Origin: Rubrobacter sp.
Lineage (GTDB): Bacteria > Actinomycetota > Rubrobacteria > Rubrobacterales > Rubrobacteraceae
Assembly (NCBI GenBank): GCA_016781885.1
Contig: JADDPM010000042.1
Span: forward strand, 1-15,551
Direction of reading: 5' to 3'
Length of the DNA stretch: 15,551 nucleotides
Below are positions 10,748 to 15,551 of this stretch, piece after piece. Made by a program: the position numbers and the translations under genes. Below the pieces are notes generated by a model. It did not search any database, was not told where the DNA came from, and saw only the letters and a program-made list of their open reading frames with translations. Each line of letters opens with the position of its first letter. Position 1 is the stretch's first letter.

Positions 10748-11959
10748 TTGGCGGTATTCGCGTATAAGGCCCGCGACAAGAGCGGGGAGATCCTGCAGGA
10801 CAAGATCGAGGGCTCCGACACGTCGGCCGTGGCGATGACCTTACGGCAGCAGGGCCTCCTCGTCATTGACATCAAGGAACAGGGTGTCGGGCAGAAGGAC
10901 ATCTTCGAGCCCTTCAAGAAGGTGAAGCTAGGCGACCTCGTCGTCTTCACGCGGCAGTTCGCAACCATGATCAACGCCGGCCTCCCTATAGTCCGGTGCC
11001 TCTATGTACTTACAGAGCAGACCGACAACAAGAAGCTCAAAGACGTACTCGATGACGTCCGCAAACAGGTCGAGGCGGGGCTCGCGCTCTCGGAGGCCCT
11101 GGAGAAGCACCCGAAGGTTTTCGACAAGCTCTACACCGAGATGGTTCGCGCCGGTGAGATCGGCGGTATCCTCGACGAGGTGCTCCTGCGCATCGCCGGC
11201 CAGCTCGAGAAGGACCAGGAGCTCAGGCGTAAGGTCAAGAGCGCCATGACCTATCCCACGGTCGTGCTCGTCCTCGCCATTCTCGCTGCCTCGTTCATGC
11301 TCATCTTCATAGTCCCGATCTTCGCTAAGATGTTCGAGGACCTCGGTGGGGACCTGCCGTTGCCGACCGTGATGGCGATGACCCTCTCGGATATCCTGAC
11401 GAGCATATTTGGAGTATTCATCTACGCCGGGTTGATCGGTGGGGTTATCTTCTTCCTTCGGTGGAAGAAGACCGAGAACGGCCGCAAGGCTGTCGACCCC
11501 GTGATGCTGAAGATACCGGCCAAGATCGGGGACATATTGCAGAAGGTTGCGCTCGCCCGCTTCGCCAGGACGTTGGGAACGTTGAGCGCCGCGGGCGTAC
11601 CGATTTTGCAGGCCCTGGAGGTTACGGCTACCTCGTCGGGGAACTGGGTGATAGAGAAGGCTCTCTTGAAGAGCCGGGAGGCGATCCGGGAGGGTCTGCC
11701 GATCTACCAGCCGCTCGAAGACGAGCCGGTCTTCCCGCCGATGGTCACGCGCATGATCGCCGTCGGTGAAGAGACGGGCGATATAGACGGGATGCTCACC
11801 AAGATCGCCGATTTCTACGAGTCCGAGGTCGACGCGGCGGTGAAGGCGCTAACCTCGATCATAGAGCCCCTGATGATCGTGGTCATCGGCGGCATCGTCG
11901 GCGGCATTATCGTCGCGATGTACCTGCCGATGTTCAAGATCTTCGAGCTGATCGAGTAA
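10748..11959 (+). CDS. pilC: Type IV pilus inner-membrane platform protein PilC (type II secretion F family)
   Basis: Polytopic membrane protein that couples the PilB and PilT motors to the pilus base. The 403-aa protein has the N-terminal FAYKARDKSGE motif, then two T2SSF domains (about residues 70-195 and 272-395), each with the typical FxRQFATMINAGLPI / FARTLGTLSAAGVPI opening. Membrane segments are visible at about 171-193, 215-240 and 372-396. The glycine-rich TRMIAVGEETGDIDGML motif in the second domain is typical. The start is TTG 10748, giving MAVFAYKA as in homologues; the ribosome binding site is poor. It lies 18 bp after pilT and 24 bp before the sigma gene, so the three are likely one unit. 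Confidence 0.95.
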   Translation: MAVFAYKARDKSGEILQDKIEGSDTSAVAMTLRQQGLLVIDIKEQGVGQKDIFEPFKKVKLGDLVVFTRQFATMINAGLPIVRCLYVLTEQTDNKKLKDVLDDVRKQVEAGLALSEALEKHPKVFDKLYTEMVRAGEIGGILDEVLLRIAGQLEKDQELRRKVKSAMTYPTVVLVLAILAASFMLIFIVPIFAKMFEDLGGDLPLPTVMAMTLSDILTSIFGVFIYAGLIGGVIFFLRWKKTENGRKAVDPVMLKIPAKIGDILQKVALARFARTLGTLSAAGVPILQALEVTATSSGNWVIEKALLKSREAIREGLPIYQPLEDEPVFPPMVTRMIAVGEETGDIDGMLTKIADFYESEVDAAVKALTSIIEPLMIVVIGGIVGGIIVAMYLPMFKIFELIE

Positions 11960-11983
11960 CTCCCGAGGAGCCAAACACTCAGG

Positions 11984-12745
11984 ATGGCCGTTATTCAACA
12001 CGTCGAGAACGACCATGTCGTTCGGCTTATAAGGGCCTACCGGGAGGAGGGTGACCGGCGGGCGGTCGAGCGGATCTTTGTCACGCATGGCAAAATTCTG
12101 AACCACATCATCCGACGCTACTCTAGCTCTTCGGGTGAGTCTTATGAGGACCTCTTGCAGGTAGGATACGTCGGGCTCATAAAGGCCGTCAACGGCTACA
12201 AGATAGACTCGAAGGCGAAGTTTAGCTCCTACGCCTACGCGATGATCGATGGCGAGCTCCGGCATCACTTCCGGGATACGGCGCTCGTACGCAAGCCTCG
12301 CTGGGCGAGGAGCCTCTACTCGCGAATTTCCGATGCGACCACCCGCCTCACGGGGGAGCTAGGGCGCCCGCCGCTGATCGAGGAGATAGCAAAGGAGGTA
12401 AACGTCACCCCCGAGGGAGTGATAGAGGTGATGAAGCTCTTTTTCGACACGAACATAGCGTCGCTCGACTCACCGGGCGGTTCGGAGGGGGATGAAGAAC
12501 CGAACCTCTCGGCGATCAAGAGCCTCCAATACGAGGCGTTCTCCCTGCCGATCGAGGACCGAATCCTTCTCGAACAGGGCATGGAGTCCCTGAGCGAGCT
12601 GCAACGCAAGGTCGTCTATCTCTTTTTCTACAAGGACCTCTCTCAGACGGAGATCGGAAAACGTCTCGGCCTCCCCCAACGCAAGGTCTCCCGCATCATC
12701 GCCTCCTCCATGAAGTCTCTCAAAGAGAGGCTAGGACGACGCTGA
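11984..12745 (+). CDS. Group-3 sigma factor encoded at the end of the pilus operon
   Basis: A 253-aa sigma-70 family protein. Region 2 covers about residues 28-104 (DLLQVGYVGLIKAVNGYK, FSSYAYAMIDGELRHHFRD), region 3 about 108-160 (GRPPLIEEIAKEVNVT) and region 4 about 195-250 with helix-turn-helix LSQTEIGKRLGLPQRKVSRII. The segment after region 2.4 (TALVRKPRWARSLYSRI) departs from the usual RVPR of SigB/SigF, which could mean different promoter choice. No anti-sigma gene accompanies it. It follows pilC by 24 bp with no terminator, so it is probably co-transcribed and may read the sigma-28-type promoters at 5610 and 9510 (inference). Its last 98 bp before the final codons (12641-12738) are repeated at 13726-13823. 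The start is ATG 11984; GAGGAG lies at 11965-11970. Confidence 0.93.
   Translation: MAVIQHVENDHVVRLIRAYREEGDRRAVERIFVTHGKILNHIIRRYSSSSGESYEDLLQVGYVGLIKAVNGYKIDSKAKFSSYAYAMIDGELRHHFRDTALVRKPRWARSLYSRISDATTRLTGELGRPPLIEEIAKEVNVTPEGVIEVMKLFFDTNIASLDSPGGSEGDEEPNLSAIKSLQYEAFSLPIEDRILLEQGMESLSELQRKVVYLFFYKDLSQTEIGKRLGLPQRKVSRIIASSMKSLKERLGRR
12641..12738 (+). repeat. Direct repeat copy A (3' end of the sigma gene)
   Basis: This 98-bp stretch encodes SQTEIGKRLGLPQRKVSRII and the following helix of sigma region 4. It matches 13726-13823 at 91 of 98 positions, with a perfect 53-bp core. Six of the seven differences are silent and one changes Lys to Arg. Similarity stops abruptly on the left within the codon before the Ser and fades on the right in the last two codons. 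Confidence 0.95.
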
Positions 12746-12771
12746 CGACGCCGCCAAGCCTCTTCTATAAT
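12742..12771 (+). promoter_or_regulatory. Possible orphan sigma-70 promoter reading into the antisense of the HNH gene
   Basis: CTGACG at 12742-12747 and a perfect TATAAT at 12766-12771 are separated by 18 bp. It points rightward, where no forward gene follows for over 900 bp; it would instead make antisense RNA to the HNH gene. It may be a relic of an arrangement in which a forward gene such as rpe followed directly. Chance is possible, since the -35 box is imperfect. Confidence 0.35.
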
Positions 12772-12805
12772 CCCGGGGCAAGAGGGCCGTCCGTCGTGTC
12801 TCCCG

Positions 12806-12829
12806 GTAGGGGCTAGCGCCCCGCCCTAC
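12806..12829. terminator. Hairpin between the converging sigma and HNH genes
   Basis: GTAGGG (12806-12811) and CCCTAC (12824-12829) form an outer stem, and an alternative inner stem GGGGC/GCCCC surrounds TAGC. The hairpin includes the HNH stop codon (12826-12828, read on the minus strand) and lies between convergent genes, so it could act as a two-way terminator. There is no T-run on either strand, so this is a weak call. Confidence 0.35.
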
Positions 12830-13560
12830 GCCTGCGGCTCCTGCTCCGGGTCCTCGCCCAAGCGGTCGAAGCCGTTGTAGTCGGAAGCCCACTCGACGTC
12901 CCTCCGGGAATCTCGCAGGGCGCAGGCCTCTAGGCAGTGGGCCTCGAGGACCGCCAAGGGAACGTCGCGATTCACCTCCATGAAGCGGTCGCGGGAGCGA
13001 AAGGAGGCGTTGCCCGCCAGTAGACCGAAGCCCGCCCGTGCCATCAAGAGGAGGCGCTCGTCGGATTCCGAATCGCCCACGCAAGGGTCTAGGATTAGCA
13101 GCGTCTCCCGGAGCAGCTCGCCGGGTTTCGGATCGCGCCCTTGAGCGGCGAGGTACTCGCGCACCGGGCGGAACATGTAGCAAGGCCAGTCGGAGTGTTT
13201 CGCACGATGACACGGGCCGCAAAGCGGTAAGAGATCTACGAGGCGTCTGACCCCCCGGCGCACCGACTCCCGGGCCTTGCCCCTGGACCAGCGGATCTTG
13301 CCCCCGGCCTTGCGGGCGACGACCTCCTCTGGCGTCGGCGGCCGGACGGTGTCGAGGTCGTACTCCCATACCTCGTGGCACTGCAGCGGACTTTCACGGC
13401 GGCCCCCGAAACCGCAAGCGGCGCAGCGGTAGCCGTGCGCCTCGGCCACCCCGCGACGGATGCCATCCCAGCGAGCCTTGGGCAGCGTGCCGCTAAGGCC
13501 TCGATCCGCTATGTGCATAGGCACGATCTCAAGCGTCAGCCTCAGGCCGTCCGCCACCAC
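12826..13560 (-). CDS. Free-standing HNH endonuclease-like protein
   Basis: A 244-aa protein with a zinc-knuckle HNH core: C46-x2-C49, then CHEVWEYD (C61-H62-E63, W65), then LCGPCHRAKH (C114, C117-H118, H122). The N-terminus LRLTLEIVP...ARWDGIRRGVAEAHGYRCAACG and the later FMEVNRDVPLAVLEAHCLEACALRDSRRDVEW match the layout I know for a family of small stand-alone HNH proteins. A basic insert (about residues 72-108) and a longer segment (about 130-190) make it larger than those. The likely activity is metal-dependent DNA cleavage; the target is unknown. The start is GTG 13560 (or GTG 13557) behind AGGGGAGGG on the minus strand. It lies alone, opposite to its neighbours, between two copies of the sigma 3' end. 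A homing-type role is inferred only from that position. Confidence 0.8.
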   Translation of the reverse strand: MVADGLRLTLEIVPMHIADRGLSGTLPKARWDGIRRGVAEAHGYRCAACGFGGRRESPLQCHEVWEYDLDTVRPPTPEEVVARKAGGKIRWSRGKARESVRRGVRRLVDLLPLCGPCHRAKHSDWPCYMFRPVREYLAAQGRDPKPGELLRETLLILDPCVGDSESDERLLLMARAGFGLLAGNASFRSRDRFMEVNRDVPLAVLEAHCLEACALRDSRRDVEWASDYNGFDRLGEDPEQEPQA

Positions 13561-13596
13561 GTCCCTCCCCTGGTCACCAACCGATGGTGGCAGTAT

Positions 13597-13606
13597 AGGC
13601 TAGCCT
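13597..13606. repeat. 10-bp perfect palindrome upstream of the HNH gene
   Basis: AGGCTAGCCT at 13597-13606, inside a broader GGCAG...CTGCC inverted repeat (about 13589-13609). On the minus strand it abuts TATACT, a possible -10 for the HNH gene about 35 bp before its start. It could be an operator for self-repression, or chance. Confidence 0.3.
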
Positions 13607-13688
13607 GCCGCCTCGAACCGTATGCTCGGCTCCCCGGATACTGATAGCACCGCCCGGAAAGCCAGGGACCCCGGAGCGAGAATGCGCG

Positions 13689-13712
13689 TTTTGCCATGCG
13701 TCTTGCCGTGCG
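13689..13712 (+). repeat. Two tandem 12-bp near-repeats just left of copy B
   Basis: TTTTGCCATGCG (13689-13700) is followed at once by TCTTGCCGTGCG (13701-13712), with two mismatches. They end 13 bp before the duplicated sigma fragment begins and may mark the junction of the insertion. No function can be assigned. Confidence 0.45.
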
Positions 13713-13830
13713 TTGTGCTCGGGTGTCCCAGACGGAGATTGGCAGACGTCTCGGCCTCCCTCAGCGCAAGGTCTCCCGCATCATCGCCTCCTCCATGAAG
13801 TCTCTCAAAGAGAGGCTGGGACGCCAGTAA
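13696..13830 (+). pseudogene. Displaced 3' fragment of a sigma factor gene (region 4 helix-turn-helix only)
   Basis: The forward frame ending at TAA 13828-13830 encodes the last 34 residues of a sigma factor almost identical to the end of the gene at 11984-12745 (SQTEIGRRLGLPQRKVSRII...GRQ). Unrelated sequence precedes it. The frame happens to stay open upstream to ATG 13696, giving a possible 44-aa peptide, with another in-frame GTG at 13723, but no ribosome binding site is evident. Most differences from the intact gene are silent, so both copies seem to have diverged while coding. It is best read as a gene remnant, though a region-4-only micro-protein is conceivable. Confidence 0.7.
13726..13823 (+). 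repeat. Direct repeat copy B (displaced sigma 3' end)
   Basis: This copy is 91/98 identical to 12641-12738, offset by 1,085 bp and in the same orientation. The 53-bp identical core covers the recognition-helix region and the C-terminal helix. A TAGAAT hexamer follows at 13846-13851, comparable in position to the TATAAT after copy A. Confidence 0.95.
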
Positions 13831-13901
13831 GTGTCGTCCTTTCTGTAGAATAGCCACTTCTACAGCGCAAAGCGCCGACCCGGATAGAAAGGTGCGGGCT
13901 C

Positions 13902-14582
13902 TTGGGGTTTTTTAGTAACGTGGGAGATAGGGTGGTCGGGGCTCCCTCTATCCTCGCAGCGGACTTCGCCAACCTCGCCGAGGAGGTCCGACGGGCGGAG
14001 GCCGGAGGCGCGGGACTTGTCCACTTCGACGTCATGGACAATCACTTCGTCCCCAATCTGACGGTGGGGCCGGACGTCGCCGCCGCGCTCGTGCGCGCCA
14101 CGAACCTGCCGGTAGACGCGCACCTGCAAGTCATGAGGCCGGACTCTCTCGTCCCGGCCTTCGTCGCGGCGGGCGTCGTGAGCATCTCGGTCCAGCCGGA
14201 GGTGACTACGCATCTGCACCGGACGCTCGCGTCGATCCGGGACGCTGGTCTCGAAGCCGGTTGCGCCCTGAACCCTACTACCCCTCCGGAGGTCCTCGAA
14301 TGGACGTTCCCGTACCTGGACTACGTGAACGTCATGAGCGTCAATCCGGGCTTTGGAGGGCAGGCATTCATCCTCGAGATGGCCGAGAAGGTGCGCAGGC
14401 TCCGGGAGATGACGGACGTGCCAATCCAGGTGGACGGAGGCATCACCGCTGAGACGGCCCCCCTGATGGTGGAGGCCGGGGCGAGAGTGCTCGTCGCAGG
14501 CTCGGCGGTGTACCGGGGAGATCCAGCGACCGAGATGCGAAAGATCGTCGAGGCTGGAAGGCGGGCTGCCGGAGAGGCGTAG
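13902..14582 (+). CDS. rpe: Ribulose-phosphate 3-epimerase
   Basis: Cytoplasmic TIM-barrel enzyme interconverting ribulose-5-phosphate and xylulose-5-phosphate in the pentose phosphate pathway. The 226-aa protein has GAPSILAADFANL, the metal/catalytic HFDVMDNHFVPNLTVGP (first Asp), VDAHLQVMRP (His), MSVNPGFGGQ and VDGGI (second Asp) in order. MDG is replaced by MDN, a minor change, and HLMI by HLQV. The TTG at 13902 has GAAAGG 9 bp upstream. GTG 13932, with GGGAG 5 bp upstream, would begin VVGAPSILAADF and fits the usual short N-terminus better, so the true start is uncertain. It precedes the riboflavin gene ribD, which may use its product's precursor, ribulose-5-phosphate, via the same pathway. 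Confidence 0.95.
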   Translation: MGFFSNVGDRVVGAPSILAADFANLAEEVRRAEAGGAGLVHFDVMDNHFVPNLTVGPDVAAALVRATNLPVDAHLQVMRPDSLVPAFVAAGVVSISVQPEVTTHLHRTLASIRDAGLEAGCALNPTTPPEVLEWTFPYLDYVNVMSVNPGFGGQAFILEMAEKVRRLREMTDVPIQVDGGITAETAPLMVEAGARVLVAGSAVYRGDPATEMRKIVEAGRRAAGEA

Positions 14583-14602
14583 AGATGCCACGAACGCCTT
14601 CC

Positions 14603-14631
14603 TTGTCCGCTTGATCTCTGTATGGTAGCTT
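14603..14631 (+). promoter_or_regulatory. Possible sigma-70 promoter for the FMN riboswitch-ribD transcript
   Basis: TTGTCC at 14603-14608, a 17-bp spacer and TAGCTT at 14626-14631 would start transcription a few bases before the riboswitch P1 stem. The -10 is imperfect; the position is the main argument. It lies 20 bp after the rpe stop. Confidence 0.35.
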
Positions 14632-14642
14632 ATTCTCCGTAG

Positions 14643-14804
14643 CTTTCGGGGGCGGGTGAAATTCCCGCACCGGCGGTGAACCCGTGGAGGCCGTGAGCTT
14701 CCCGGGCAGCCCGCGAACTCCCGGCGAGAGCCTTGGGGGTTGAGCCGGTGAAGACCTCTAGGTCGTAGTCCGGCGCCGACGGTGATAGTCCGGATGGGAG
14801 AAAG
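14643..14804 (+). promoter_or_regulatory. FMN riboswitch (RFN element) controlling ribD
   Basis: The conserved RFN landmarks appear in order: CGGGGGCGGGTGAAATTCCC-type opening, ACCGGCGGTGAACCCG, AGCCCGCGA, the variable arm, GCCGACGGTGATAGTCCGG and ATGGGAGAAAGG. P1 can form between CTTTC (14643-14647) and GAAAG (14800-14804). The right P1 strand overlaps the AAAGGA ribosome binding site of ribD, so FMN binding should hide that site and block translation. No separate terminator hairpin with a T-run lies between the aptamer and the gene, which supports translational control. Confidence 0.95.
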
Positions 14805-14810
14805 GAACTC

Positions 14811-15551
14811 GTGGTTCGGGACGTTCTTATGCGACGCGCCCGCGAGCTTGCGGAGCACGGACGGTATACGGCTGCGCCCAACCCCCTGGTGGGGGCGGTT
14901 GTAGCGCGCGACGGCGCGGTCGTTGGCGAGGGCTGGCATGCGCACGCCGGTGGCGAACATGCGGAGGTCGTTGCGCTGAGCGGCTCCGGGTCCGCCGCCC
15001 GCGGGAGCGAACTCTACGTAACTCTAGAGCCCTGCAACCACCACGGCAAGACGCCTCCCTGTACGGATGCGATTCTCCGTGCCGGCGTAAGGCGTGTAGT
15101 GGCCGGTCACCTCGACCCCAACCCGAAGATGCGGGGGCGCAGCGTGGATCTCCTGCGCGAGGCGGGGGTGGAGGTGGAGGTCCTCGATGACGGCCTCTTC
15201 GAGAGGCAGAACGAGCAGTTTCTGCACCTGATGACTACGGGTAAGCCCTTCGTCCACGTCAAGCTCGCGACTACCCTGGATGGCAGGATCGCAGCTGCCG
15301 GCGGCGAGAGTAAATGGATCACGGGCGAGGCTGCCAGAGAGAGGGCACATCTCCTGCGCGCCGAGGCCGGGGCCGTGCTCGTCGGCGTCGGCACCGTCCG
15401 CGCCGATGATCCGCTCCTCACCCCGCGCGGTCTACCGGAGGAGCCGCCGCCGGTCACCCGCGTCGTCCTGGATCCCCACCTGACCATCCCCGCCGACGCC
15501 CAACTCGTCCGTACGGCCCGGAAAACCCCCGTAGTCATCTTCGTGGGCGAA
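14811..15551 (+). CDS. ribD: Bifunctional riboflavin biosynthesis deaminase/reductase RibD (3' end outside the window)
   Basis: Catalyses two early riboflavin steps: deamination of the pyrimidine made by GTP cyclohydrolase II and reduction of its ribosyl group. The 247 residues visible include the N-terminal zinc deaminase, with PNPLVGAVV, the HAE motif (H50, E52) and PCNHHGKTPPCTDA (C75, C84). The reductase domain begins near residue 145 (GKPFVHVKLATTLDGRIA, then SKWITGEAAR and GVGTVRADDPLLT). It is truncated by the window edge. GTG 14811 is preferred over ATG 14829 because AAAGGA lies 4-5 bp upstream and RDVLMRRARELA then aligns with the usual D-x-x-YM-x-x-A start. The riboswitch directly upstream confirms the pathway. 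Confidence 0.95.
   Translation, partial: MVRDVLMRRARELAEHGRYTAAPNPLVGAVVARDGAVVGEGWHAHAGGEHAEVVALSGSGSAARGSELYVTLEPCNHHGKTPPCTDAILRAGVRRVVAGHLDPNPKMRGRSVDLLREAGVEVEVLDDGLFERQNEQFLHLMTTGKPFVHVKLATTLDGRIAAAGGESKWITGEAARERAHLLRAEAGAVLVGVGTVRADDPLLTPRGLPEEPPPVTRVVLDPHLTIPADAQLVRTARKTPVVIFVGE

Larger units (their letters stand above)
12739..13823. mobile_element. Candidate 1,085-bp HNH-carrying insertion bounded by duplicated sigma 3' ends
   Basis: The unit from the end of copy A to the end of copy B is exactly one repeat period (1,085 bp). It holds one reverse-strand HNH nuclease gene, a displaced sigma 3' fragment and little else. No transposase, integrase or terminal inverted repeats are visible. 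The arrangement resembles elements that enter the 3' end of a gene and supply a replacement end, leaving the displaced end on the far side. A partial tandem duplication of the sigma gene followed by deletion would give the same picture. Confidence 0.4.

Noticed and set aside
12731..13381. Alternative reverse frame (216 codons) overlapping the HNH gene
   Set aside because: The overlapping frame 12826-13560 carries the HNH cysteine/histidine motifs and a good ribosome binding site; this one is Arg/Gly/Pro-rich with no domain.
13861..13912. CCCG...CGGG followed by GGGGTTTTTT as a rho-independent terminator
   Set aside because: The stem is only 4-5 bp with a long loop and the T-run falls inside the likely rpe start region; too weak to list.
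13860..14960. Reverse-strand open frame of 366 codons across rpe, the riboswitch and ribD
   Set aside because: It is antisense to rpe, the FMN riboswitch and ribD, all well supported; the translation shows no domain.

Overview
The window is GC-rich chromosomal DNA (frequent GTG/TTG starts, actinobacterial gene types). It most resembles a deep-branching actinobacterium such as Rubrobacter. That assignment is an inference from gene content and protein character, not from a search.

Layout. Positions 1-1278 hold the tail of an unidentified gene, a small degenerate RsbW-like anti-sigma factor, and a SigB/SigF-type sigma factor translationally coupled to it. Positions 1288-5574 form a tight housekeeping run: alaS (alanyl-tRNA synthetase), ruvX (Holliday junction resolvase-like/YqgF) and mltG (endolytic murein transglycosylase). 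ruvX has no ATG, GTG or TTG start that keeps its first catalytic motif. Positions 5610-12745 are a type IV pilus block: aroE overlapping pilB, then pilT, pilC and a second group-3 sigma factor. Two near-identical sigma-28-type promoters (TAAA-N16-GCCGATAA) sit in the only two sizeable gaps of this block, before aroE-pilB and before pilT. PilB carries three MshEN (GspE N-terminal) domains, the architecture known from Thermus PilF and a family known to bind cyclic di-GMP.

Positions 12641-13830 hold the most unusual structure. The last 98 bp of the second sigma gene occur again 1,085 bp downstream as a direct repeat (91/98 identical, 7 differences, 6 of them synonymous). Between the copies lies one reverse-strand gene for a free-standing HNH nuclease-like protein. 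This looks like either a nuclease gene that inserted at the 3' end of the sigma gene while supplying a replacement end, or the scar of a sigma-gene duplication.

Positions 13902-15551 return to ordinary metabolism: rpe (ribulose-phosphate epimerase), then a well-formed FMN riboswitch leading into ribD, which runs off the window end.

How the parts may work together: the pilus motors (PilB extension, PilT retraction), the inner-membrane platform (PilC) and a sigma factor appear to form one or two transcription units. A simple model is that the sigma factor, or a FliA/WhiG-like relative elsewhere, reads the two sigma-28-type promoters, and that PilB activity is tuned by cyclic di-GMP. No pilin, prepilin peptidase or PilM/N/O genes are in the window.
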